A DNA stretch of 64,000 nt from Tetraselmis striata. Taxonomy: Eukaryota > Chlorophyta > Chlorodendrophyceae > Chlorodendrales > Chlorodendraceae. The notes beneath the pieces were generated by a model. That model worked only from the letters and a program-made list of their open reading frames with translations. It was not told the origin of the DNA and searched no databases. The stretch is from assembly GCA_006384855.1 (NCBI GenBank), contig VCJN01000600.1, positions 124,001-188,000 of the forward strand. Direction: 5' to 3'. The number at the start of each line of letters is the position of its first letter. Within the stretch, counting starts at the first letter, position 1. Shown piece by piece: positions 54,247-62,892 of this stretch. The translations under genes were made by a program, and so were the position numbers.

Positions 54247-55180
54247 CTCTGTTCGGCGATCACCCGAAACGAGCGCGTCGGGTTTCCCGCGCTCGGTCTC
54301 TGCCCCGCCCTGGTCCGGTGGCGAGTGATCTCCAGCGCCTGAGGCCGGGCGTCGAACACCGAGGCCGACAGGCCCGGGTCGCACACGACGACCATGCCGT
54401 CGTGCAGCGCGACGATGCCCTGCGCGCTGGCGTTGTGCCCGATGACCATGTGGTCGACGCCCAGAGCGGGCAGGATGCGGCGCGTCTCCTCCCGGGAGAT
54501 GTGCCGGTCCGGCGTGAAGGAGCGGTTGGTGAGCGCACCCTCGGCTGCATGCACACGCGGTCGAAGAGCGCGAGCTCGGCGGCGGGGCGCGGGTTGCCCA
54601 GCAGCGCGTCCGTCATGATGGCGTTCAGGCGCTCGGGCCGCCCGGCCATGGCGTCCAGGTGCCAGGGCAGCAGCCCCGCGTGCACGAAGGCGACGCGGCC
54701 CACGCGCAGGTACACCGCGCGCGTGGTGGCGAGGATGCGGGCGGCGGGGCCGCCGGGCTGGAACGCCTTGGTCCGGAGCCGCACGCACTCCGGGCACCCG
54801 TCCGTGTCGGCGTACTGGAACATGCCGTGCACGTTCATGAGCTCGTGGTTGCCCACCAGGTTGTAGACCGCGCCGCCGGCTTCCTCCGCCCTGTCGTGCA
54901 GCGAGTTGAAGTAGCGCAGCACGGCGACGTCCTCGCGCAGCGCGCGGTGGCAGACGTGCGGCCCCAGCGGCCGGCGCCCCGTCCGGTCCGCGCCGTCCAC
55001 CTGGTCGCCCACCTGCACCACCACCGTCCGGCCGCCGGTCCAGTTGTCGCGCGCGTCGATCACGCCCGCGATCATCAGCGACCGCCGGGCCTTGTCCAGG
55101 TCTCGGTGCACGTCCGGGATGACGACGATGCGGTCGGCCTCCGGCGCCCGGTCGGGCACGGTCTTGGTGTAGCTGAACAT
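54234..55180 (-). pseudogene. Calcineurin-like metallophosphatase (Shewanella-like type), one frameshift
   Basis: ATG 55180 (MFSYTKTVPDRAPEADRIVV). The metal-binding motifs are in order: PDVHRD (DxH), VVQVGDQVDG (GDxxD), NLVGNHELMN (GNHE), FVHAGLLPWH, and, after a shift near 54540, VDHMVIGHNAS (GH). The spacing and the GNHE-x-MN motif fit Shewanella-like protein phosphatases, present in plants, algae and giant viruses. It would remove phosphate from protein or nucleotide substrates. The start is divergent from the 119-residue gene with an 18-base gap. Confidence 0.75.
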
Positions 55181-55198
55181 TGCTCCAGTCAAAGCAAA

Positions 55199-55558
55199 AT
55201 GTCGTTGCTGTCCCTCCTGCCGGACGACCTCCTGTGCCTCGTCGTGCACTTCGCGATGGCCGCCGGCCCGCCGCTGCTGGGGCTGCGGCGCACCTACGGC
55301 ATCGTCGGCACGCGCATCGTGGTGTGCGACGAGAAGGCCTACCGCCAGGACAACACGCCGCCGACGCCGGTCGTCAAGCGCGCGCTCATGGCCATCTGGA
55401 GTTCCGGGCTGGCGGCCGACGGCCGCGTCCAGTTCCGCATGGTCACCATGGGCCCGCCGCACGTGGTGCGCTACAACTGCGACCTGCGCGGCTTCGCGGA
55501 GGGCGGGCCGCCGCCCACCGAGCTCGCGCACCTCAACATCGCGGCCGCGGACCGCTGA
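55199..55558 (+). CDS. Small viral protein, 119 aa, F-box-like start
   Basis: An intact frame, MSLLSLLPDDLLCLVVHFAM. The LPDDLL start is reminiscent of an F-box, but the rest (VVCDEKAYRQDNTPPTPVVK) does not continue it, so the call is left open. Only 18 bases separate its ATG from the phosphatase ATG. Confidence 0.55.
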   Translation: MSLLSLLPDDLLCLVVHFAMAAGPPLLGLRRTYGIVGTRIVVCDEKAYRQDNTPPTPVVKRALMAIWSSGLAADGRVQFRMVTMGPPHVVRYNCDLRGFAEGGPPPTELAHLNIAAADR

Positions 55559-55630
55559 ATCTTTTCCCGGGATCCCCGGAGAGCAGGGCTCCGCCGACGC
55601 GCTGACTTTTTTGTGCGGCAGTGAGACAGA

Positions 55631-55735
55631 ATGCTGACGTCCAAGCTGCTGGACGCGGTCGTCGGCGCGGGCGCGGGCGCGGGACGGCGAGGGGAGCACT
55701 TTCACGGCGAGTACGCGGCGGCGACCGGCCTGGGC

Positions 55736-55766
<31 letters not shown>

Positions 55767-55933
55767 CCGAGCCCGTCTGGGCCATCGCGCTCCGCGTCGC
55801 CGTCTACGTCGCGCTCGTGTTCGTGGCGGTCGCGCTGGCCTCCAAGTGCAAGGACAAGGCGCTCAACTACGCGGTCATCATGGTGGACCCGCTCTCTTAC
55901 ATGATCGCGCGCCTGGTTTTCGGGCGCTGCTAA
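55631..55933 (+). CDS. Small viral membrane protein with polyproline tract, 100 aa
   Basis: Intact. A proline run ([15 protein letters not shown]) precedes one transmembrane helix (IALRVAVYVALVFVAVALAS) and a short basic, hydrophobic end. TAA overlaps the end of the convergent small gene. Likely a membrane or virion component. Confidence 0.6.
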
Positions 55934-56181
55934 TCAGCCCGCCCGCTTGGCCTCCGCCTTGAGGCGGTCGTACAGCCGCTTGCGGTCCCTCCCGACGATG
56001 CGGGACCGCAAGCGGCGTGCTCGTTGGTGACCTCCCCGGACGGCCGGAGGCCCGGCTTTTTGGAGTTGTGCACCCGCTTTACGTACTCCACCTGGAACTC
56101 GGACCACGGGGGCTCCTGGTCGGGCCACGACCGGACGGCCCGCCACTTCTCGGCGAGGGGCTTGGAGCTGAACCCGCCCAT
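55934..56181 (-). pseudogene. Small viral protein with myristoylation-type start, one frameshift
   Basis: ATG 56181, MGGFSSKPLAEKWRAVRSWP; G2 with S6 fits the N-myristoylation consensus. The frame shifts near 56005 to SRIVGRDRKRLYDRLKAEAK and ends at 55934. About 82 residues when repaired. The LTR retrotransposon starts 12 bases upstream of the ATG and has replaced its promoter. Confidence 0.55.
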
Positions 56182-56192
56182 TGAAGGGGGTC

Positions 56193-56606
56193 TGTTAGGC
56201 TCTAGCTTAAGCCTGTTCTTTAGGCCCTTTAGGATGCAGCGGAAGGATTTAGAAAGTATGGCCAATCTCTTCTGGTTACATGGGTTTCTGGGTTATAGTT
56301 CTGTCTCTGAATTCTTACCTAGTAGACTTGCCCGAGGCGGTATTTATACCCGCCGAGGTCGTAGTCATACCTGTGCTATGTTAGCCGGGTGTCATGGGAT
56401 ACCCGTGCTGTGTTAGCCACGTAAGGCTTGAGTCAGAGAACTCTAGAGAATTCCAGAACAGTCTTCGGCCTTATACTACTAGTATTTATACCCGCAATAC
56501 TAATATATACAGCGACTCCGCGGATGCGTAGTCGTACTACCTTTGCGGGGAATTATACCTGCTAGTATAGCAGAACATTATGGCTAAAGGAAAATGGAGT
56601 ATAACA
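56193..56606 (-). repeat. 3' LTR of the Ty3/gypsy element
   Basis: 414 bases; inverted ends TGTTA/TAACA. Contains a TATA-rich stretch (CTAATATATACAG) near 56500. Confidence 0.9.
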
Positions 56607-56622
56607 CTCTCTCCCCCTTAAG
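56607..56622 (-). promoter_or_regulatory. Polypurine tract
   Basis: On the minus strand the sequence AAGGGGGAGAGAG directly precedes the 3' LTR, the position of the plus-strand primer in LTR retrotransposons. Confidence 0.8.
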
Positions 56623-56692
56623 CACAAGCGTCCTCGCTATGCAGGTGTCACAAAACTACAGGAAACTACAGTCTTGGTCTTGATTTTGGAGT

Positions 56693-58236
56693 TCAGGCGG
56701 AAGGTACTCGGCTTGGGTAGCGATTCCGGAACCGAATGAAGTCTGGGCTCTCAGTAAACTGTCGGTATGGTTTAGACAGTAAGAACGACCGGAAAATGTC
56801 CAGGTGCTTGACTCCGCGTAGGGGCTCCCAGGTGTCTTCGCTTGGTACGTTGTACGGGAACGCCCATCGCACTCGAAACAGTAGTCCTGTGCCATTGTTG
56901 TTGAAGGCAACATCGAGTATGTCTTGAACATGGAATCGGTTTGCGTCATGGACAATCGGTACTCGTTCAGACTTCGCCGGTTGGTCAGGGTCGTCATACC
57001 ACTTCTCCAGCATACTCGCGTGCACCACGTCGTGGACTCGTACGCCCGCAGGTAGTTGCAATCGGAAAGCAACGGCGAGATCTGCTCTGTAATGACGAAG
57101 GGGCCCACGTAGCGATCGCGTAGCTTAGGACAGGGTTGCTGAATAAACTTCAGATGAGACGCTTTCAGCTTAACTCTGTCGCCGGTCTTGAATGGTACGG
57201 GTAGTCGTGTACGATTAGCTGCAGTCTGCATACGAGTTTGAGCCTCCAGTACGCAGTCATGCGCGAAGCGATGAAGCTCATGTATATACTTGACGTGTTC
57301 CGGAAGAGCTCGAGTTGGCTCGGTTGCGAGTTGAGTGGTAGCAGGTGTAGTCGGCTCGAATCCCAAAGTCGCCTTGAAAGGGACATAGTAGTCGAAGTCG
57401 ACTGAGCAGCGTTGATCGCAAACTCCACGTTGGTGAGGTGGTTGACCCAATCATCGTGCAGAGGGTGCACGTAGCAGCGTAGCACTTGCTCCCAAGTTTG
57501 GTTAGTCCGTTCCGTCTGGCCATCGGTTGCTGGATGAAAAGCTGTAGAGATGTTCAGCTTAGTACCCATGGTCTTGAACATATCTTGCCAGAATTCCGAC
57601 ATAAATCTTGGGTCTCGGTCAGAGATGAGTTTAGCCGGTAGGCCGAAATGACGAAAAACTGAGCGATGCATTATCTCCGCCAGGCCTTCAGCAGTAACTG
57701 TCTTCGTAGTTGGCTCAACAATTACTCGCTTTGACAGTAGACATACGAAAATCACTACTGAGTCCTACCCCTGGCACTCCGGCAGATCTGTGATTAAATC
57801 CAGGGATATTACCTCAAATGGTCGTGACGGTACGTCATGGGGCTGAAGTAAGCCGTATGGCTTATGCCGGGCCGCCTTAGTACGTTGACAGGTAGGGCAG
57901 CGTCGCACGTAGTTAGTGACAGTCTGTTTCATACGAGGCCACCAGTACAGTTCGACAGTACACGCCAGTAGTCGTCGTCCTCCTGGGTGTCCAGCAGTAG
58001 GCGCGTCATGTAGTTCGTACAGTGCTCGTTGTCGCAGGTCCGCCACATTTGGTACGTAAAGTCGTGAGCCGTAGGCGTACAGTAGACCATTACTGTGACG
58101 TACTAGTCAGGATGGTAAAGCTTTCCGCGATTTCAGGTACTCGTCGGAGTCATATGCGGTCTTGATTTCGTCGTAAAACTTGTTGTCCGCCTGTAGTCGC
58201 GACTCCATAGCAAATAAAACTGAATTTATTTCGCAG
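56693..58236 (-). pseudogene. Integrase and chromodomain of the Ty3/gypsy element, broken
   Basis: Behind the RNase H stop the frame continues MESRLQADNKFYDEIKTAYD, meets TGA near 58127, then VADLRQRALYELHDAP starts the zinc-binding H-x-H-C-C part (HDAPTAGHPGGRRLL, then CPTCQRTKA). The catalytic Asp follows (ISLDLITDLPECQG) and a TAG at 57764-57762. The second Asp (LISDRDPRFMSEFW) and Glu (DGQTERTNQTWEQV) are kept. Two shifts, near 57430 and 57050, lead to the chromodomain at the end: FHVQDILDVAFNNNGTGLLF, RVRWAFP, SEDTWEPL. Chromodomains direct integration to particular chromatin. The product cannot be made from this copy. Confidence 0.85.
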
Positions 58237-60213
58237 TCAGCCTCGTCTTCTGACCAGTTGTTCCAGCAGATCTAGCTTCTGTAGCGCATCCTTCAAGTCG
58301 GGTCGCCGAGAGAGGGCGTCCGCATGATTGGCAGCTCCTCGCTTGTAGACGATGTCCATATGTCGTTGGTAAGGCGCAAACACTTGCAGCCATCGTACTT
58401 GCCGCGTCGACAAATCGCGTTGGCGAAAGAAGTGCCGTAGTGTGTCATGGTCGGTGATGACCGTAAAGCCCGCCGCTCCATCAAGGTAGCATCGGAACTT
58501 GATGAGTGCATCACGAACCGCTAACAACTCTTGCTCATGTACCGGGTAGTGAACTTCGTGTTTGTTCATCTTTCGTGCATGGTACGCGACAGGTCGAAGT
58601 CCTGAGCCTTGATCTTGCAGCAGCACAGCTCCCACTGCAAATCCAGAAGCATCTGTATACAATGTGTAACGGGCGTCCGCAGATGTGTCCGGTATACTCA
58701 GTACAGGTGCTCGTACCATTGCGTCCTTTAATGCACGAAACGCTGCATCAGCACGAGGCGTCCACACAAACTCCGGTTGATTCTTCGTCAGGTCATGTAG
58801 TGGCGCCGCAATAGCCGCGAAGTTATGGATGAACTTGCGGTAATAGCCAGCAAGGCCGAGAAAACCTCGTACGTCCTTTACTGTCTTCGGCACGGGCCAC
58901 TGTTGAACTGCTTCCACCTTCCGGGGGTCCATCTTGATCTGTCCTGCTTCGACGATATGGCCCAAAAACTCCACGCTAGTACGGCCGAACGAACACTTCG
59001 ACAGCTTGATATGCAAGTGGTGTCGTTGCAACTCCCGTAGCACCAATCTGATGTGCTCGAGATGCTCTTGAGCTGTCTTGCTGTAGATCAGCACGTCGTC
59101 CAGGTATACCACGCAGAATTTGCCGAGATATGGGCTCAAAACACGGTTCATCATAGTCTGGAATCCAGCTGGGGCGTTTGTCAAGCCGAAAGGTAACACA
59201 CAGTACTCGTAGAGTCCATAGTGTGTCCGGAACGCTGTTTTGTGGATGTCTTCCGGTTTAATTCGTACTTGATGGTAGCCTTTATACAGGTCCAGAGTAC
59301 TGAAAATAGTCGCACCATGCAATGAGTCCAATAATTCGTCGATACGAGGAAGCGGGGTCCGGTCTTTCTTCGTAAGGTCATTCAATTTACGGTAGTCCAC
59401 ACACATACGCAGAGTGCCGTCTTTCTTACGCACAAATAAAATTGGGGCGCCGTAGTTTGACTTGGACGGACGAATCCACCCTTTTGCCAACAATTCCTCC
59501 AGTTGTGACCGTACCTCCTGCAACTCCGCTGGTGACATACGGTACGTTCGTTCCTTGGGGGGGTCATCACTCTCCAGGTTGATCTCAAAGTCGAACTCGC
59601 GCTCCGGTGGCAGGTCAGTAGGCTCCGCGATGATGTCTGCAAACTCCATAAGGGACTCCTTGAGCTCCTCGGTCCACTCGGTCGACTGGTCCGTGCGCAG
59701 CTCAGCTACCGCATCGAACACCTCGCGTACCGCAACAGCAAACAGTTCCTCGCCGCGACTCTTCCTCAGCTCCTTCGCCATCTTAGCCGGATGGTAAACC
59801 GTCGTAGGTACTGTATACTGTTCCGCTGTAGCAATGTGTTGTCCAGTCTTCCGGTGTTTGATAATTTTAGCAGTCCAGTCAATGTCAGGATTAACTGTTT
59901 CCAGCCAAGGTTGTCCGAGAATAATGTCGAATTTCTCCAGATCTGTAACTATAGCGTCCAATTTATAGTCGAAAGCTCCTACGGTAAGTACTTCGCTCCT
60001 CAGCCGTTTGGTACTGGTACTCATACTGCCGTTCGCCAGTTTTATACGGTGTTTTCCTCCGGATACTGTAGGGCACTGATGCAATTGTACCCATTCGGTA
60101 CTCGCAAAATTTTCGGTTGCACCAGAGTCCACCAGTATTTTACAGTGTCGTCCTCGCAATTCGCCAGTAATAGTCAGCAGTCGGGTACCACTCGGTGAAG
60201 ATACGTTGCACAA
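58237..60213 (-). CDS. Protease, reverse transcriptase and RNase H of the Ty3/gypsy element
   Basis: An intact frame of 658 codons. Protease: KILVDSGATENFAS (DSGA) near residue 25. Reverse transcriptase: SNYGAPILFVRKKDGTLRMC, FSTLDLYKGYHQVRIK, LPFGLTNAPAGFQTMM and VVYLDDVLIYS with the catalytic YLDD near residue 365. RNase H: YTLYTDASGFAVGAVLLQD, HEQELLAV and ITDHDTLRHF. It overlaps the preceding Dam-like/Nudix-like ORF by 40 bases in another frame. The upstream end has no ATG of its own (TTG at 60213), so it is probably expressed as part of a fusion. Copies reverse-transcribe the genomic RNA. Confidence 0.9.
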   Translation of the reverse strand: MCNVSSPSGTRLLTITGELRGRHCKILVDSGATENFASTEWVQLHQCPTVSGGKHRIKLANGSMSTSTKRLRSEVLTVGAFDYKLDAIVTDLEKFDIILGQPWLETVNPDIDWTAKIIKHRKTGQHIATAEQYTVPTTVYHPAKMAKELRKSRGEELFAVAVREVFDAVAELRTDQSTEWTEELKESLMEFADIIAEPTDLPPEREFDFEINLESDDPPKERTYRMSPAELQEVRSQLEELLAKGWIRPSKSNYGAPILFVRKKDGTLRMCVDYRKLNDLTKKDRTPLPRIDELLDSLHGATIFSTLDLYKGYHQVRIKPEDIHKTAFRTHYGLYEYCVLPFGLTNAPAGFQTMMNRVLSPYLGKFCVVYLDDVLIYSKTAQEHLEHIRLVLRELQRHHLHIKLSKCSFGRTSVEFLGHIVEAGQIKMDPRKVEAVQQWPVPKTVKDVRGFLGLAGYYRKFIHNFAAIAAPLHDLTKNQPEFVWTPRADAAFRALKDAMVRAPVLSIPDTSADARYTLYTDASGFAVGAVLLQDQGSGLRPVAYHARKMNKHEVHYPVHEQELLAVRDALIKFRCYLDGAAGFTVITDHDTLRHFFRQRDLSTRQVRWLQVFAPYQRHMDIVYKRGAANHADALSRRPDLKDALQKLDLLEQLVRRRG

Positions 60214-61313
60214 ACGCGATGTGGAGTCTTCGGCTCTTCGCCAGGTAGTCGGACGTTACGGTTGACATATTCATCAATTTGTTCGCCAAAGCTTTCGTAC
60301 CGTAGTGGGTGGCGTACTGTCTCCGTCTCCAGATAACCCGTACTTCGTGCCTCCAATAATTTCTTCCAGGTTGTCCATAGTGCACGGTTCAAAGGGGTCT
60401 TCGTAGGTACAGGATTACGACGAACGCGATACAGGTATACAGGACACCGGTTGTCTCCCGTCCGCTGAGTGCCGAGGTACCGTAGATTGCTCTCCTGTAC
60501 CCGGTACCCAGTTTGCTCGAGTAATCGTCGTACTGCTGTTGTCTCCGGCGTCGCGTCCGTGTCGCCGCGCTTGCCTTCTGGAAACCAAATCAGTCCGCTG
60601 TCTTCTACAGTCAGAAGCACTCGTCTTCCATCGGTTACTAGAACCTTCGAGTGCGTCCATTCAGGCTTCGGTGGGGTCCTCAGGTGCTGCGGTAGAAACC
60701 GTACGCTGGCGCCATCGTCAGCGTAGATCTGTGTCGCCCATCGAGTGGGGCCAACATCTTGTCTCGCACCTTCTATGCCATCGTTCGTTGGACACGTAAA
60801 CACATAAGTCTCCGCTGGCAACTCATCCACCAGACGAAAATTTCTAAGTAGTCGAAACCACGGCTTACGCGACCATTTTGGGACCACAATAATTGCTCGT
60901 AGATGCGGATGCAATAACTTCTGTCGAAGGTAGTGGCCCAAAAATTCTTCAATTCGGTCATACGGGGCATTTAGCCAAATACGCCGATATTCTCCGAGAT
61001 CCTGTTCCTGAAATGGGCGCGTCGGACAGCAAAAACTACCAGAAACTTGAGAATTCATGCCGTCATTATCGCAAGCTCCGTCCAGGTCGCAGGGTCCGTA
61101 TTTCTTCGTGTACTCGTGAAATAATTCGCGATGTACCATCCAGTCGCTGAAATCCTTGTGGAGGAAATCATGCCTCAGTGTCGTTCGAGGATACGAGGGC
61201 TGTACTTCTGTAGTCTCGCGAGCCGTTTTAGGGGACAGTCCTTCACCCTGTCGCGCGCCGCGCGCGGCCGACTCACGTCTTAGTTTCCCGGCCGGGTCTT
61301 TCTGGGTCGATAT
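60174..61313 (-). CDS. Dam-like methyltransferase-type domain plus Nudix-like domain, in the retrotransposon
   Basis: The frame is open from about 61313, overlapping the gag end in the -1 frame, to TGA 60174. N-terminal part: DFLHKDFSDWMVHRELFHEY, CDLDGACDNDG, then YRRIWLNAPYDRIEEFLGHY and IIVVPKWSRKPWFRLL, matching the layout of phage-type N6-adenine methylases (D-x2-A, W-NPPY-x-R-I, P-x5-WF), with NAPY for NPPY. C-terminal part: SKVLVTDGRRVLLTVEDSGL, IWFPEGKRGDTDATPETTAV and RRLLEQTGYRV, a Nudix box in which REUxEE is RRLLEQ, so two acidic ligands are missing. Such domains are not a usual part of Ty3/gypsy polyproteins. Roles might be DNA marking or nucleotide clean-up; both are inference. 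Confidence 0.7.
   Translation of the reverse strand: MSTQKDPAGKLRRESAARGARQGEGLSPKTARETTEVQPSYPRTTLRHDFLHKDFSDWMVHRELFHEYTKKYGPCDLDGACDNDGMNSQVSGSFCCPTRPFQEQDLGEYRRIWLNAPYDRIEEFLGHYLRQKLLHPHLRAIIVVPKWSRKPWFRLLRNFRLVDELPAETYVFTCPTNDGIEGARQDVGPTRWATQIYADDGASVRFLPQHLRTPPKPEWTHSKVLVTDGRRVLLTVEDSGLIWFPEGKRGDTDATPETTAVRRLLEQTGYRVQESNLRYLGTQRTGDNRCPVYLYRVRRNPVPTKTPLNRALWTTWKKLLEARSTGYLETETVRHPLRYESFGEQIDEYVNRNVRLPGEEPKTPHRVCATYLHRVVPDC
61250..61272 (-). promoter_or_regulatory. GC-rich hairpin behind the slippery site
   Basis: A 23-base stretch with outer arms GTCG/CGAC and an inner palindromic CCGCGCGCGG core. Spacing to the heptamer is 10 bases, slightly longer than the usual 5-9. Confidence 0.6.
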
Positions 61314-62440
61314 TCAGAAATCTTCTTCTTCTTGCTCGGGCACGCGGACGCAACATGACCTTTCGCCCTGCAGATAAAGCAGCGTCCCTCCTTCTTAAAT
61401 CTCTCAAACTCCTCCTCGGTCAATCGCCGCGCCATCAACAGGTCGTCTTCTTGTTCTGTAGCCTCACCCTCAGCACTGCTGTAGTACTGCTCGTCGTCGT
61501 CGCCGTCGTCGTCCATGATGTTTAGGCGCTCGCGACGGATCTCGCGGTGCACATCTGTCTCCCGCTCCGCAGCTTCAACAGCCAGAGCTGCCTGTACAGC
61601 TTCTGCCAGGGTCTTAGGGTTTTTCAGGGCAACTTCCTTTCGAATATGGGGTTTCAGTCCGCGCTGGAAGTCATGTACATTATCTTCCTCGTGGCGATGG
61701 GGTAACTCCAGTAGTTGCTCGCGGAAATAATTCGCGTACTTCTGTACTGTAGTCCGCTGTGTCGCGCGATCCAGATTGATACGAGCTTGCTTCGCCGGTG
61801 TACGTCCACAGAATTCGGTGATTAGTGCCGCCTCCATGTGCGTAATACCGGTAAAACCGCCGCCAATTTCGTCGTGCGTACTCGCCACTTGCGCGTACCA
61901 CCACTTGGATACAGGTCCGTGAAAATAGCCAGATGTCCAGTACACGCTACGAGGTTCCTCCGGGTTTACGTTGTGATATTTCAGGTAACCCCGTGCATGA
62001 CGAAACCAGTTCCGTAGCTCGTCGATATTCGTAGTCGATAGCTTCTCGATCTTCGCTGGTTTCACATCGCTCGGCATGAGCCCAGGCATGTCGCTGGTCC
62101 GGGCAGAACGAAGCTGGTCTCGCATCTGCTGCTCTACAACTCGGCTCCGGTTCACTCGGTCGTCGAAATGACTGAAGCCTTGTCGCACGTACTCGTCCAA
62201 GCGGCGAATCTCCGCCGTTGCCGCCGTCGTAGCTTGCGCTACTTCTTGCATCTTCGCTTGCTCCGTCGACATAGTCTCGACTCGGTTGGCTAGTCGTTGA
62301 AGCATGCTCATCATGTTTGCGAGGGTCGGTTGCGTGCCCTCTTGACCTCCTTCGAGCGGAATCGGCTGTGCTTCGCCGGCAGTGGCCGCTACCGGAAAGC
62401 TTTCGCTGTCCTCAGGTGGTGTCTCTCCTGGTGTAGCCAT
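61280..62440 (-). CDS. Gag protein of the Ty3/gypsy element
   Basis: 386 codons, intact. An acidic start (MATPGETPPEDSESFPVAAT), a coiled-coil-like segment around residues 40-110, the retrotransposon gag core (YLKYHNVNPEEPRSVYWTSG, then TEFCGRTPAKQARINLDRAT) and a single zinc knuckle CFICRAKGHVASAC (C-x2-C-x4-H-x4-C) near the basic end. It forms the particle and binds the RNA. The stop TAA at 61282-61280 directly follows the slippery heptamer. Confidence 0.9.
   Translation of the reverse strand: MATPGETPPEDSESFPVAATAGEAQPIPLEGGQEGTQPTLANMMSMLQRLANRVETMSTEQAKMQEVAQATTAATAEIRRLDEYVRQGFSHFDDRVNRSRVVEQQMRDQLRSARTSDMPGLMPSDVKPAKIEKLSTTNIDELRNWFRHARGYLKYHNVNPEEPRSVYWTSGYFHGPVSKWWYAQVASTHDEIGGGFTGITHMEAALITEFCGRTPAKQARINLDRATQRTTVQKYANYFREQLLELPHRHEEDNVHDFQRGLKPHIRKEVALKNPKTLAEAVQAALAVEAAERETDVHREIRRERLNIMDDDGDDDEQYYSSAEGEATEQEDDLLMARRLTEEEFERFKKEGRCFICRAKGHVASACPSKKKKISEYRPRKTRPGN
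61283..61289 (-). promoter_or_regulatory. -1 frameshift slippery heptamer at the gag end
   Basis: In the gag frame the codons are CCG GGA AAC TAA, so G-GGA-AAC is a canonical X-XXY-YYZ heptamer directly before the stop. The -1 frame is the one that is open into the Dam-like ORF. Ten bases downstream (61272-61250) lies a GC-rich self-complementary stretch, GTCGG..CCGAC-like with a CCGCGCGCGG core, able to form a strong hairpin. Confidence 0.75.
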
Positions 62441-62461
62441 CTTTACGTCGCTTACCGCTGT

Positions 62462-62479
62462 CTAAGCTCCGAAACCAAG
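62462..62479 (-). promoter_or_regulatory. Primer binding site
   Basis: Read on the minus strand, TGGTTTCGGAGCTTAG starts two bases behind the 5' LTR. TGG is the complement of a tRNA CCA end. The tRNA is not identified. Confidence 0.65.
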
Positions 62480-62892
62480 TGTTAGGCTCTAGCTTAAGCC
62501 TGCTCTTTAGGCCCTTTAGGATGCAGCGGAAGGATTTAGAAAGTATGGCCAATCTCTTCTGGTTACAGGGGTTCCTGGGTTATAGTTCTGTCTCTGAATT
62601 CTACCTAGTAGACTTGTCCGAGGCGGTATTCATACCCGCCGAGGTCATAGTCACACCTGTGCTATGTTAGCCGGGTGTCATGGGATACCCGTGCTGTGTT
62701 AGCCACGTAAGGCTTGAGTCAGAGAACTCTAGAGAATTCCAGAACAGTCTTCGGCCTTATACTACTAGTATTTATACCCGCAATACTAATATATACAGCG
62801 ACTCCGCGAATGCGTAGTCGTACTACCTTTGCGGGGAGTTATACCTGCTAGTATAGCAGAACATTATGGCTAAAGGGAAATGGAGTATAACA
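62480..62892 (-). repeat. 5' LTR of the Ty3/gypsy element
   Basis: 413 bases; same ends as the other LTR. Outside it, at 62893, different DNA begins without a target duplication. Confidence 0.9.

Larger units (their letters stand above)
32244..56192. mobile_element. Endogenous giant virus segment (Nucleocytoviricota), about 24 kb, decaying
   Basis: Direct signs: a jump in GC content, loss of introns, intergenic gaps often under 100 bases, genes on both strands, and a gene set with an RPB7-like subunit, a three-domain capping enzyme, ankyrin proteins, photolyase, PhyH dioxygenase and a recombinase. RPB7 together with a triphosphatase-guanylyltransferase-methyltransferase fusion is known from Imitervirales and Asfuvirales; Chlorella-type viruses keep the cap enzymes separate. 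Algal genomes are known to carry such giant endogenous viral elements. No major capsid protein, polymerase B or packaging ATPase is in the window. The left edge cuts a gene; on the right an LTR element starts 12 bases upstream of the last viral ATG. Many genes have frameshifts or stops, so the segment is not functional as a whole. Confidence 0.85.
56193..62892 (-). mobile_element. Ty3/gypsy chromodomain LTR retrotransposon with Dam-like and Nudix-like domains
   Basis: LTRs at 56193-56606 and 62480-62892 start TGTTA and end TAACA. On the minus strand the order is 5' LTR, primer binding site, gag, Dam-like/Nudix-like ORF, protease-RT-RNase H, integrase-chromodomain, polypurine tract, 3' LTR. 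The two LTRs differ by about ten substitutions, nearly all transitions, and one single-base indel, so the copy is not recent. The coding part has two nonsense codons and at least two frameshifts in the integrase region. The five bases outside the LTRs (GGGTC left, CATGC right) do not match, so no target duplication is seen. It sits on the right edge of the viral segment. Confidence 0.9.

Noticed and set aside
55199..55558. F-box protein
   Set aside because: Only the LPDDLL start resembles an F-box; the following helices and Trp/Leu positions do not fit.
32244..56192. A virus with TAG recoded as Gln
   Set aside because: TAG still ends several intact frames (501-residue, 366-residue, zinc-knuckle, ankyrin genes), frameshifts are just as common as internal TAGs, and the same CAG-to-TAG change is seen in a host LINE.
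32244..56192. Frameshifts as sequencing errors
   Set aside because: The host exons of three multi-exon genes (over 3 kb of coding sequence) show none, although they are equally GC-rich; a few in homopolymers (G7 at 51484, A5 at 41037) could still be errors.
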